Origin: Streptomyces avicenniae
Lineage (GTDB): Bacteria; Actinomycetota; Actinomycetes; Streptomycetales; Streptomycetaceae
Assembly: GCF_000719135.1 (NCBI RefSeq)
Contig: NZ_JOEK01000010.1
Location: forward strand, 160,553 to 224,552
DNA length: 64,000 bases
Reading direction: 5' to 3'
Shown here: positions 30,951-41,481 of the stretch, one piece after another
Numbering within the stretch: the stretch's first letter is position 1
How the letters are laid out: every line of letters starts with the position of its first letter
The notes under the pieces: generated by a model
Database searches by the model: none
Seen by the model: only the letters and a program-made list of their open reading frames with translations
What the model was told of the DNA's origin: nothing
Position numbers and translations under genes: made by a program

Positions 30951-32096
30951 GTGGCCACCCCAGCAGCGCAGCCACCCGTCGGCCCCGAGGCCGAGGCGAT
31001 GCGGCGCGCCCTCACGCTCGCCGCGCGCGGCCTCGGCGCCACGAGCCCCAACCCCGTCGTCGGCTGCGTCGTCCTCGACGCCCACGGCACGCAGGTCGGC
31101 GAAGGCTGGCACCGGCGCGCCGGTGGCCCGCACGCCGAGATCCACGCCCTCGCCGCCGCCGGTGACCGCGCCCGCGGCGGCACGGCCGTCGTCACCCTCG
31201 AACCCTGCGCCCACACCGGCCGCACCGGCCCCTGCGCCCAGGCGCTCCTCGACGCCGGGATCGCCCGCGTCGTCTACGCGGTCGCCGACCCGAACCCGCT
31301 CGCCCGCGGCGGCGCCGAGACCCTGGCCGCCGCCGGTGTCTCCGTCACCGGCGGCCTGCTCGCCGACGAGGCCGCCGCCGTCAACGCCGCCTGGCTCACC
31401 GCCGTCCGCCTCGGCCGCCCGCACGTCCGCTGGAAGTACGCCGCCACCCTCGACGGCCGCGTCGCCGCCGCCGACGGCACCAGCCGCTGGATCACCTCGC
31501 CCGAGGCGCGCGCCGACGTCCACCGCCTGCGCGCGGAGGCCGACGCCGTCCTCGTCGGCTCCGGCACGGCCCGCGCCGACGACCCGCACCTCGCCGTCCG
31601 CGGCGTGCCGGGCGCGCGCCAGCCGCTGCGCGTCGTCGCCGACACGGAGGCCCGCGCCGTCCCGGCGGGCGCCCGCGTCCTCGACGGCGCCGCGCCCACC
31701 CTCGTCGCCGTCGCGCAGGACGTGCCGAAGGACCGCACGGCCCACCTCACGGCCCACGCCGAGGTCGTCCGCCTGCCGCGCGCCGCCCACGGGCCGGGGC
31801 TCGACGTCGCCGCCCTCCTCGCCGCCCTCCACGACCGCGGCGTCCGCGCCGTGCTCCTGGAGGGCGGGCCCACGCTCGCCGGGGCGTTCGCCGCCGCGGG
31901 GGCCGTGGACGAGGTCACCGCCTACCTCGCCCCCGCCCTCCTGGGCGCAGGGCCGACCGCCCTCACCGGCGCGGGAATCACGACGATCACCGAGGCGTTC
32001 CGCCTGCGCATCACCGAAACCGTCCCCGTCGGGCCCGACCTGCGCGTCACCGCCTTGCCCGTCCGCCCCGCACCCGCACCCGCCAAGGAGATCTGA
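30951..32096 (+). CDS. ribD: Bifunctional riboflavin deaminase/reductase
   Basis: 381 residues. The N-terminal deaminase domain has the zinc site HAEIHAL and PCAHTGRTGPC. The C-terminal NADPH reductase domain has KYAATLDGRVAAADGTSRWIT, and LLEGGPTLAGAF. It carries out the second and third steps from GTP to riboflavin. The GTG at 30951 has GGAG seven bases upstream. First gene after the FMN riboswitch; ribE follows after one base. Confidence 0.96.
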   Translation: MATPAAQPPVGPEAEAMRRALTLAARGLGATSPNPVVGCVVLDAHGTQVGEGWHRRAGGPHAEIHALAAAGDRARGGTAVVTLEPCAHTGRTGPCAQALLDAGIARVVYAVADPNPLARGGAETLAAAGVSVTGGLLADEAAAVNAAWLTAVRLGRPHVRWKYAATLDGRVAAADGTSRWITSPEARADVHRLRAEADAVLVGSGTARADDPHLAVRGVPGARQPLRVVADTEARAVPAGARVLDGAAPTLVAVAQDVPKDRTAHLTAHAEVVRLPRAAHGPGLDVAALLAALHDRGVRAVLLEGGPTLAGAFAAAGAVDEVTAYLAPALLGAGPTALTGAGITTITEAFRLRITETVPVGPDLRVTALPVRPAPAPAKEI

Positions 32097-32097
32097 G

Positions 32098-32733
32098 ATG
32101 TTCACCGGCATCGTCGAAGAACTGGGCGAGGTCGTCGCCCTCGACCACCACGGCGACTCCGCGCGGCTGCGGCTGCGCGCCGACACCGTGACGCAGGGCA
32201 GCGGCCACGGGGCCTCCATCGCCGTCAACGGCGTCTGCCTCACCGTCGTCGAACCCGGCGAACACGCCTTCACCGCCGACGTGATGGCCGAGACGCTGAA
32301 GCGCTCCACGCTCGGCGGCCTCGCGCCGGGCGACCGCGTGAACCTGGAACGCCCCGTCGCCCTCGGCGGACGGCTCGGCGGCCACCTCGTGCAGGGCCAC
32401 GTGGACGGCGTCGCGACGCTCCTGGACCGCACGCCAGGCGACGCGTGGGAGAGCGTCACGATCTCCCTGCCCGCCGGGCTCGCCCGCTACGTCGTGGACA
32501 AGGGCTCGATCACGGTGGACGGCGTCAGCCTCACCGTCGTCGAGGCGGGCGCCGACCGCTTCACCCTCGGCCTCATCCCGACGACCCTCGCCCTGACCAC
32601 CCTGGGCCGCAAGCAGCCGGGCGACCCGGTGAACCTGGAGGTGGACGTCCTCGCCAAGTACGTCGAACGCCTCCTCGCCCACGGCGCGACCACCGCGCAC
32701 CCCTACGACACGGCGCAGGAGAGCGCGCGGTGA
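32098..32733 (+). CDS. ribE: Riboflavin synthase alpha chain
   Basis: 211 residues with two homologous lumazine-binding barrels: [31 protein letters not shown] in the first and [15 protein letters not shown] in the second. It dismutates two lumazine molecules to riboflavin. It starts one base after the ribD stop, and its TGA overlaps the GTG of ribM. Confidence 0.96.
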   Translation: MFTGIVEELGEVVALDHHGDSARLRLRADTVTQGSGHGASIAVNGVCLTVVEPGEHAFTADVMAETLKRSTLGGLAPGDRVNLERPVALGGRLGGHLVQGHVDGVATLLDRTPGDAWESVTISLPAGLARYVVDKGSITVDGVSLTVVEAGADRFTLGLIPTTLALTTLGRKQPGDPVNLEVDVLAKYVERLLAHGATTAHPYDTAQESAR

Positions 32734-33388
32734 GCGTCCTCGACTCCCTCAACTCCACGGCGTTCGAGGCGTTCGACCAGCACGTCATCTGGTCCGACAT
32801 GATCGGCAACCTGGCCGGGCTCGCCGCCCTCGCCCTCGGCTGGCGCCGCTCCGTGCTCACCTGGCCGGTGCAGTTCCTCTCCGGCGCCATCCTCATCGCC
32901 GCCTACAGCTCGGCGAACCTCGGAGGCGGCGTCGGCAAGCAGCTCGTCGTCATCGTCGTCGCGCTGTGGGGCTGGCAGCAGTGGCGCGGCGGACGCGGCG
33001 GGAGCACCGACGGCGCGATCACCGTACGGTTCGCCACCTGGCGCGAACGCGCCCTGCTGCTCGCCGGGGCCGCCGCGGGAACCCTGCTCGTCGGCGGGCT
33101 GTTCACCGCCTACCCCGACCTGTCGTGGAACCCGTGGCCCGACGCGTACATCTTCGTCGGCACGCTCGTCGCGATGGTCGCCCAGGCGCGCGGGCTCGTC
33201 GAGTTCTGGTTCGCCTGGCTGCTGGTGGACCTCGTCGGCGTCCCGCTGAACTTCCACAGCGGCCTGCCGTTCTCCGGCCTCGTCTACCTCGTCTACCTCG
33301 TCCTCGTCCTGTGGGGCCTGCGCGACTGGTGGCGGCGCTCGCGCACCGCCGTCCCGCCCGTGTCCGCCCCGCTCCAGGGAGCCTCCGC

Positions 33389-33392
<4 letters not shown>
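32730..33392 (+). CDS. ribM: PnuC-family riboflavin transporter (RibM)
   Basis: 220 residues with about six or seven membrane segments and the PnuC pattern: [49 protein letters not shown]. PnuC proteins usually carry nicotinamide riboside. The members inside actinobacterial riboflavin operons (RibM of Corynebacterium and Streptomyces davawensis) carry riboflavin and roseoflavin by facilitated diffusion. The location between ribE and ribBA under an FMN riboswitch supports RibM. Both ends overlap neighbours by four bases. Confidence 0.9.
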
Positions 33393-35223
<1,831 letters not shown>

Positions 35224-35235
35224 GGTTGGACCACC

Positions 35236-35508
35236 ATGGCCAACAAGACTTTCGACGAGCTCTACGCCGAGCTGCGGCACAAGGCCGCCACCGCAGACCC
35301 CAGGACCTCACGGACCGCCGAACTGGTCGCCGCCGGGGTCCATACCATCGGCAAGAAGGTCGTCGAGGAGGCGGCGGAGGTGTGGATGGCCGCGGAGCAC
35401 GAGAGCGCCGACCGCACCGCCGAGGAGATCTCGCAGCTCCTCTACCACCTCCAGGTCATGATGGTCGCCCGGGGCATCTCCCCGGACGACGTATACGCTC
35501 ACCTCTGA
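35236..35508 (+). CDS. hisE: Phosphoribosyl-ATP pyrophosphatase
   Basis: 90 residues of the all-alpha MazG-like fold: [31 protein letters not shown] and [19 protein letters not shown] carry the metal-binding acidic residues. Second step of histidine synthesis. It lies between ribH and hisG, so the histidine entry genes are joined to riboflavin synthesis here. Confidence 0.96.
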   Translation: MANKTFDELYAELRHKAATADPRTSRTAELVAAGVHTIGKKVVEEAAEVWMAAEHESADRTAEEISQLLYHLQVMMVARGISPDDVYAHL

Positions 35509-35562
35509 GCCGTCCCGCGCCCACACCCGCAGACCACACCACACGAAGGAAGAAGTCCGTCC

Positions 35563-36411
35563 ATGCTGCGCATCGCCGTTCCGAACAAGGGGTCTCTCTC
35601 CGAGCCTGCGGCGGCCATGCTCCATGAGGCGGGCTACCGCCAGCGCAAGGACCGCAGGGAACTCGTCCTCATCGACCAGGAGAACCAGGTCGAGTTCTTC
35701 TACCTGCGCCCCCGCGACATCGCGATCTACGTCGGTTCGGGCCGCCTCGACATCGGCATCACCGGGCGCGACCTGCTGCTCGACTCCCGCGCCGACGCCG
35801 AGGAGATCATGGAGCTGGGCTTCGCCGCCTCGACGCTCCGCTACGCGACGCGCCCCGGCGGCGTGACGGACGTTCGCGAGTTCGGCGGCCTGTCCATCGC
35901 CACGTCGTTCGCCGGGGTCGTCGCCGGGCACCTCGCCGAGCACAACGTCGAGGCGTCCGTCGTCCACCTCGACGGCGCCGTCGAGACGGCCATCCAGCTC
36001 GGCGTCGCCGAGGTCATCGCCGACGTGGTCGAGACCGGCACGACGCTGCGCAACGCCGGGCTCGAGATCATCGGCGCGCCCATCCTGGAGTCCGAGGCCG
36101 TCGTCATCCGGCGCGTCGGCGGCGCGTCGCAGGAGATCAAGGTCCGCCAGTTCCTGCGCCGCCTCCAAGGCGTCCTGGTGGCCAGGCGCTACGTGATGAT
36201 GGACTACGACATCCGCGCCGAACTCGTGGACAAGGCCGTCGCGTTGACACCCGGCCTCGAATCCCCGACCGTCTCGCCGCTCCACGACCAGGGCTGGCTC
36301 GCCGTCCGCTCCATGGTCCCCGTGCAGGACGCCCAGCGTGTGATGGACGAGCTGTACGACCTGGGCGCGCGCGCCATCCTCACCACCGGCATCCACGCCG
36401 CGCGCCTGTGA
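35563..36411 (+). CDS. hisG: ATP phosphoribosyltransferase (long form)
   Basis: 282 residues. First, committed step of histidine synthesis. LRIAVPNKGSLSEPA at the N-terminus, GRLDIGITGRDLLLD, the PRPP motif EVIADVVETGTTLRNAG, and a C-terminal ACT-like domain (SPLHDQGWLAVRSMVP) mark the long, histidine-feedback-sensitive HisG_L. The end overlaps the start of a membrane protein gene (GTGA). Confidence 0.97.
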   Translation: MLRIAVPNKGSLSEPAAAMLHEAGYRQRKDRRELVLIDQENQVEFFYLRPRDIAIYVGSGRLDIGITGRDLLLDSRADAEEIMELGFAASTLRYATRPGGVTDVREFGGLSIATSFAGVVAGHLAEHNVEASVVHLDGAVETAIQLGVAEVIADVVETGTTLRNAGLEIIGAPILESEAVVIRRVGGASQEIKVRQFLRRLQGVLVARRYVMMDYDIRAELVDKAVALTPGLESPTVSPLHDQGWLAVRSMVPVQDAQRVMDELYDLGARAILTTGIHAARL

Positions 36412-36866
36412 GCGCCGTGACGCAGCCGCCCGTCACGTTCCGGCCGACCGTGACGCGCATCGTCCTGCTCGCCATCGGCTCAGGCGTCCTGGCCGTGCTG
36501 ACGCTGATCGCCTTCCTGCTCCCGGCCGACGGCGCGGTCACCTGGGGTGTCGGCGACCGTGCCGCGCTCGTCGGCAGCGGGCTGCTCGTGCTGGCCGTGA
36601 CGCTCCTGCTGGCCAGGCCGCGCGTCACGGCCGACCGGGACGGCGTCACCGTCGTCAACCTCACCACGACGCGGCGCCTCGCCTGGGCGCAGGTCGTCCG
36701 CGTCACGCTGCGCCCCGGCGACCCCTGGGTCTCGCTCGACCTGGCGGACGGCACGGTCCTGGCCGTCATGGCGATCCAGCCCGGTGTCTCGCGCGCCCGC
36801 TCCATGGAGCAGGCCCGCGCGCTGCGGGCCCTCGCCGAGGCGGGCGGCGCCGGGCCCACGGACTGA
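36408..36866 (+). CDS. PH-like domain small membrane protein
   Basis: 152 residues. Two N-terminal membrane segments (IVLLAIGSGVLAVLTLIAFLL and ALVGSGLLVLAVTLLLA) precede a PH-like domain with VTADRDGVTVVNLTTTRRLAW. Function unknown. The GTG overlaps the hisG stop, so it is translated with hisG. It ends nine bases from a converging gene. Confidence 0.83.
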   Translation: MSAVTQPPVTFRPTVTRIVLLAIGSGVLAVLTLIAFLLPADGAVTWGVGDRAALVGSGLLVLAVTLLLARPRVTADRDGVTVVNLTTTRRLAWAQVVRVTLRPGDPWVSLDLADGTVLAVMAIQPGVSRARSMEQARALRALAEAGGAGPTD

Positions 36867-36875
36867 CCCGGCCGG

Positions 36876-38705
36876 TCAGCCCGGCCCCAGCGGGGGCAGT
36901 TCGCCCTCCGGCGGCCGGGTCCTGCCGCGCGCCGACAGCACCTCCCCGTACGCCTGCATCAGGTCGGGCAGCCGCAGCGTGGACAGTTCCTGCCGCGTCG
37001 GCGCCCCGGCCGACTCCGAGAGCCGCATGTCGCGGAACGCGCAGGACGCCTCGTACAGCGTGCGCAGGAAACGGCCGTTGCCCAGCTCGTCGATCCAGCC
37101 CTCGGCCACCACGTGCTCCGCGATGCTGCGCAGCTCCTCCAGCGCCTCGCCGTCCCACACGTCGCCCTGCCCGGCGGCCAACAGCTCGCCGATCGCCGTG
37201 AGTTCGGACGGGCGGTAGCTCGGGAACTCGACGCGTGTCGAGAAGCGCGAGCCGAGGCCGGGGTTCGCCACGAGCAGCCGGTCCATCCCCTCGGGATACC
37301 CCGCCAGGATGACGACCAGGTGCTCGCGGCTGTCCTCGGCGCGCTTCAGCAGCACCTGGAGTGCCTCGTCGCCGTACGCGTCGCCCTTGCTGTAGCCGGA
37401 GTGCGCCAGGCTGTACGCCTCGTCGATGAAGAGCACGCCGCCGAGCGCCGAGTCGATCAGCCGGTTCGCCTTCACCGCGGTCTGCCCCAGGAACTCCCCG
37501 ACGAGATCGGCCCGTTGCGCCTCCACCAGCCGGTCGGACGCGAGCATGCCCAGCGCGTGGAACACCCGGCCGAGCAGCCGCGCCACCGTCGTCTTCCCGG
37601 TGCCCGAAGGGCCGGAGAACACGAAGTGCCGCTTCGGCGGCTGCACCGGAAGCCCCTGCCCCGTCCGCAGCCGCGCCATCCGCAGCTGGGCCGACAGCGC
37701 GCGTACCTGCTCCTTCACGGGTTCGATCCCCACCATGCGGTCCAGCTCGGCCAGCGTCCGCGCCAGCAGCGCCGGATCGGCCGCCGGCGACGGCAGCGTC
37801 ACCGGGGACACGCCGCCGTGCCCGCCCGGCCCCGGCACGGCCGCCCCCGGCCGCTCCGCGCCCGCAGGGGCGCCGGGCGACGGCATCCGCACGCCCGCGC
37901 CCGCGTCGGGCAGCCGGTCGGACTCCGGGTCCTCGGCCGTCAGCGCGGCGAGCCGCAGCGCGGTGTCCATGAACTCCGGGTCCGCGTGGTGCACCGCACG
38001 GTACAGCGGCGTCGCCGACGCGCTCCGGCCGCTGCCCTCGCGGGCGCGGGCCAGCCAGTAGCGCAGCTCCTTGCGCTGCGGCAGCTCGCTGCGACAGCGC
38101 ATCAGCGCGGCCGACAGCAGCGGCTCCGCCTGGTCGTACATCTCCAGGCGCACGCGGGCCATCCCGGCGAACAGCCCTGCCTCGACGCCGAGTTGCGCGT
38201 CCCCGGTGAGCGAGGCCGTGGTGCGGTAGAGCCCTTCCCAGTCCTTCGACAGGTAGCACCGGCAGGCGTGCAGGAAGCGCGCGTACGGGTCCGACTCCGG
38301 CGGCGGGCACTCGGCCAGCGCTTGGTCCAGCTCGGCCATCCGGCGGCCGTCCAGCAGCTGCGACGCGTGGGCGAGCAGCAGGTCACGTTCCGTCTCCAGG
38401 ACCGGCTGCACCCACCAGCCGAGCCAGTACCAGGACGACAACGGGCGCCCGTGCCGCTGCCGTTGCTCCCCGAAGCGGCCCCGGTTGCGGTGCATCTGCC
38501 GCAGCGCGACCGGCACGTCCGTGCGCAGCGCGTGCAGCCCGAGCCAGGCGTCCGCCATCCCCGGGTCCTCCCGGACCGCCGTCCTGAACTCCTCCTCCGC
38601 CTCCGGGTAGGCCCCGGCCGCGTACGCGTCCACTCCCCGCAACCACGCCAGGTCGGCCGCGGGGCGGAGAATCCGGTCATGTGCGCCGTGCGTGCCAGAA
38701 ATCAT
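36876..38705 (-). CDS. TPR-AAA+ ATPase (EccA / CbxX-CfxQ type)
   Basis: 609 residues. The N-terminal half is helical and TPR-like (AYAAGAYPEAEEEFRTAVRED, QAEPLLSAALMRCRSEL); a Pro/Gly linker follows. The CbxX-type AAA+ domain has Walker A GPSGTGKTT, Walker [13 protein letters not shown] and an arginine finger at GLGSRFSTRVEFP. This domain order is that of EccA, the cytosolic ATPase of ESX/type VII secretion, but no other ESX component is near, so the role is open. The ATG at 38705 is chosen; GTG 38717 is an alternative. A paralogous AAA+ domain lies at 60.4-62.8 kb. Confidence 0.87.
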   Translation of the reverse strand: MISGTHGAHDRILRPAADLAWLRGVDAYAAGAYPEAEEEFRTAVREDPGMADAWLGLHALRTDVPVALRQMHRNRGRFGEQRQRHGRPLSSWYWLGWWVQPVLETERDLLLAHASQLLDGRRMAELDQALAECPPPESDPYARFLHACRCYLSKDWEGLYRTTASLTGDAQLGVEAGLFAGMARVRLEMYDQAEPLLSAALMRCRSELPQRKELRYWLARAREGSGRSASATPLYRAVHHADPEFMDTALRLAALTAEDPESDRLPDAGAGVRMPSPGAPAGAERPGAAVPGPGGHGGVSPVTLPSPAADPALLARTLAELDRMVGIEPVKEQVRALSAQLRMARLRTGQGLPVQPPKRHFVFSGPSGTGKTTVARLLGRVFHALGMLASDRLVEAQRADLVGEFLGQTAVKANRLIDSALGGVLFIDEAYSLAHSGYSKGDAYGDEALQVLLKRAEDSREHLVVILAGYPEGMDRLLVANPGLGSRFSTRVEFPSYRPSELTAIGELLAAGQGDVWDGEALEELRSIAEHVVAEGWIDELGNGRFLRTLYEASCAFRDMRLSESAGAPTRQELSTLRLPDLMQAYGEVLSARGRTRPPEGELPPLGPG

Positions 38706-38750
38706 GCCGACCCCCACAACGGGTAACCACGCCTGCCCCTGGGGCCTTTT

Positions 38751-39356
38751 CTACCCATCCCGACCGGCTCGTGACTCCTGCGACGACCATCCCTCACCGG
38801 CCACGGGGGGCGTGACCAGGATATCCGCGAAGGGACGTGACGGGTCGTCGGCGAAGTGCCGCCGCTCGGCCGCCTCCCAGTCGCGCCAGAACGCCGTCAG
38901 CCCCTGGCCGTCCCTGGCGCGCCCTCTGGCCCACGCGGTCGCCCGCGGCACCGCCATCCACACCAGCAGCGACAGGTACGGGCGCAGCGCCCGCCGTCCC
39001 GCCCCGACCCCCTCAAGCAGCACCACGGGTGCCGGGGGACAGGTGAGGGCGCGGCCGAACTCCCGCCGCTCCCAGTCGTATCCGTCGTAGCGCGCCGTCT
39101 CCCCGCGCCGCAGCGGGCCGAGGACGCGACCGGAGAGGGTGTCCGTCCAGCCGAAGAACGACGCGTGGCTCGCCAGGTCGTCCAGGTGCACGACGGGCGC
39201 CTGCCCCAGCTCGGCCGACAGCAGGCGCGCGAGCGTGCTCTTGCCCGATCCCGCGTGCCCGTCGATCGCCACGAGCCGCACGGGGCCGAGCCGCGGCGGC
39301 AGCGCCCGTACCCGCGCGGCGAGCCCGGCGGGCGGGGACGTGGGGGCCTCGGACAT
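38751..39356 (-). CDS. Uridine kinase-like P-loop protein
   Basis: 201 residues. Walker A is DGHAGSGKSTLA; VVHLDDLASH is the region where uridine kinases bind substrate, and VVLLEGVGAGRRAL follows. Actinobacterial proteins of this type are annotated uridine kinase, but the substrate is unproven. The ATG at 39356 has no SD, and a promoter placed for a leaderless transcript lies directly upstream. The AAA+ gene follows after 45 bases. Confidence 0.82.
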   Translation of the reverse strand: MSEAPTSPPAGLAARVRALPPRLGPVRLVAIDGHAGSGKSTLARLLSAELGQAPVVHLDDLASHASFFGWTDTLSGRVLGPLRRGETARYDGYDWERREFGRALTCPPAPVVLLEGVGAGRRALRPYLSLLVWMAVPRATAWARGRARDGQGLTAFWRDWEAAERRHFADDPSRPFADILVTPPVAGEGWSSQESRAGRDG

Positions 39357-39363
39357 CGCGGTC

Positions 39364-39392
39364 AGCGTAACGGCGTCACAGGTAGACACCAA
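39364..39392 (-). promoter_or_regulatory. Predicted promoter, leaderless kinase transcript
   Basis: Read on the minus strand: -35 TTGGTG (39392-39387), a 17-base spacer, and -10 TACGCT (39369-39364). The ATG is seven bases beyond the -10, so transcription should start at or beside it. Confidence 0.5.
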
Positions 39393-39523
39393 TATTCTTT
39401 CCGCGCGTTCCTGGGGAATTACTGGCCGTCACGAGCCGGAGCGGCGATAGTGGTGCACTGCCGCGCCGGTCCACCCCGCTCGGCGCGTCCGAGCATGTCC
39501 GGAGACGACCGGGAGACAGCATC

Positions 39524-40903
39524 GTGACCACCACGCCACGCCGCACCGTACTCGCCGCCGCCGTGGCCGCCGCGGTCGGCGGCTCCGCATCCCTGGGCGC
39601 CGGTGGCGCCGGGGCAGCTCCGCAGGGCCGGGGCGGGGGCAGGGGCCACCACGGCGCCGACCCCGACTCGACGGTCGAGTACCACGGCTGGGTCAAGGCC
39701 GCCGACTGGCGCGCCGGGACGGCGCAGGGCGTCTCCGTCGTCACGTCGGGCCGCGCCGGAGTCGTCCTCGCCCGCCCGCGCGGCACCGTGGACTACACCG
39801 ATCCGCACACGGGGACGACGGCCGCCTGGGAGTACGCGACCTGGCTCTCGCCGGTCCGCAGGCCCGCCTCGCCCGCCACAGAGCTGATCGCCTCCTGGAA
39901 CGCCGACACCCCGGCCGGGACGTTCCTGCGCGTCGAGGTGCAGGCGGGCTACTCGGACCGCACCCAGAGCCCCTGGTACACGCTCGGCATCTGGGCGTCG
40001 GGCGACGAGGACGTCCGCCGCACCTCGGTGGACGGCCAGGAGGACGGCAGGTCCACCGTCTGGACCGACACCCTCGCCATCGACGACGCCGCGAGCGGCC
40101 TGCGGCTGACGTCCTACCGGCTGCGGCTCACGCTCCACCGCGCCCCCGGCTCCGGCGCGGCGCCGACGGTCTGGCGCCTCGGCGCGATGACCTCCGCCGT
40201 GCCCGACCGCTTCGAGGTCCCCGCGACCGCGCCGGGACCTGCGTCCGGCACCGCGCTGACCGTGCCGCAGTACTCGCAGAACATCCACATCGGCCGGTAC
40301 CCCGAGTACGACAACGGCGGCGAGGCGTGGTGCAGCCCGACGTCCTCGCAGATGATCGTGGAGTCCTTCGGCAAGCACCCCACGCCAGAGCAACTCGCCT
40401 GGGTCAACCCTGACTTCACGGACCCCCAGGTCTGCCACGCGGCCCGCAGCACCTACGACTACGCGTACGGCGGCTGCGGCAACTGGCCCTTCAACGCCGC
40501 CTATGCCGCGACCTACGACGGCCTCCAGGGCGTCGTCACACGCATCGCGTCGCTCTCCGACGCCGAACGCCTCGTCGCGGCCGGAATCCCGGTGATAACG
40601 TCCCAGTCCTTCTTCGAGGCCGAGCTGGACGGCGCCGGTTACGGCACCTCGGGGCACCTGATGACGGTCATCGGCTTCACCGAGGAAGGCGACGTCGTCG
40701 CCAACGACCCCAACGCCGACGACAACGCGGGCGTGCGCCGCGTCTATCCGCGGCGGCAGTTCGAGAACATCTGGCTGCGGACCAGGCGGTACGACGCGTC
40801 GGGCGCGGTGCGCAGCGGCACCGGCGGCGTCTGCTACCTCTACTTCCCGGTCCGCACGTCGGCCGCCCAGCGCGCCGCACTGGCCGCCGTCGGCATCCGC
40901 TGA
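39524..40903 (+). CDS. Tat-exported C39-like peptidase family protein
   Basis: 459 residues. A twin-arginine signal (PRRTVLAAAVAAAVGGSAS, cleaved near AGAAP) is followed by a beta-rich region of about 200 residues and a C-terminal papain-fold domain of the peptidase C39-like type. The likely triad is Cys in GGEAWCSPTSSQM, His in GTSGHLMTVIGF, and Asn/Asp in VVANDPNAD. The target is unknown. The GTG has GGGAG eight bases upstream. A secreted cupin starts two bases after the stop. Confidence 0.85.
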   Translation: MTTTPRRTVLAAAVAAAVGGSASLGAGGAGAAPQGRGGGRGHHGADPDSTVEYHGWVKAADWRAGTAQGVSVVTSGRAGVVLARPRGTVDYTDPHTGTTAAWEYATWLSPVRRPASPATELIASWNADTPAGTFLRVEVQAGYSDRTQSPWYTLGIWASGDEDVRRTSVDGQEDGRSTVWTDTLAIDDAASGLRLTSYRLRLTLHRAPGSGAAPTVWRLGAMTSAVPDRFEVPATAPGPASGTALTVPQYSQNIHIGRYPEYDNGGEAWCSPTSSQMIVESFGKHPTPEQLAWVNPDFTDPQVCHAARSTYDYAYGGCGNWPFNAAYAATYDGLQGVVTRIASLSDAERLVAAGIPVITSQSFFEAELDGAGYGTSGHLMTVIGFTEEGDVVANDPNADDNAGVRRVYPRRQFENIWLRTRRYDASGAVRSGTGGVCYLYFPVRTSAAQRAALAAVGIR

Positions 40904-40905
40904 CC

Positions 40906-41403
40906 GTGGCCCTCCCCGGCCGGCGGCCCTCACGGGCCCTCCCGGCCACCCTCTGCGCGGCGGCCCTGGCACTCCTGCCCGCCGGGGCCGCCGCCACCAC
41001 CCCGTCCGCCACGCCCTCCGCCGCGCGCACGCCGGGGGAGGGCGTCACGGCGCACACGCTCGCGGAGTCCACGGCCCCGCACGGGCTCGACATCCATGCC
41101 GAGGGGCCCACGGACGTCACCGTCCGCGTGATCGTCGTCGAACCGGGCGGCTCCACCGGCTGGCACCACCACGACGGGCCGCTCCTCGCCGTCGTCGTCT
41201 CCGGCACGCTCACCCGCACCCTCGACGACTGCTCGGTCGAGCTCTCCACGGCAGGCGACACCATCCTGGAGACGCCCGGCGCGGATCATGTGCATGTCGG
41301 ACGAAACCTGGGCGAGGAGCCGGTCGTTCTCCATGCGACGTACCTCGTGCCAGAAGGGCGCCCGCTCTCGGTGGACGCCGACGCGCCCGACTGCGCCGGC
41401 TGA
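40906..41403 (+). CDS. Secreted cupin-domain protein
   Basis: 165 residues. A signal peptide (about residues 1-30, ending AGAAATT) is followed by one cupin barrel: PGGSTGWHHHDGPLLAVVVSGT carries the three-His metal motif, and GADHVHVGRN the later His. Ligand unknown. It starts two bases after the peptidase stop without its own SD, so its translation is probably coupled. Confidence 0.85.
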   Translation: MALPGRRPSRALPATLCAAALALLPAGAAATTPSATPSAARTPGEGVTAHTLAESTAPHGLDIHAEGPTDVTVRVIVVEPGGSTGWHHHDGPLLAVVVSGTLTRTLDDCSVELSTAGDTILETPGADHVHVGRNLGEEPVVLHATYLVPEGRPLSVDADAPDCAG

Positions 41404-41481
41404 CCGCGCGTCCCGCCCCGACAGGCCGAGCACCATCGCGCCGCTGCGCACAGCGCCGTGCCCGACGTGTGGAGGAGCCAG

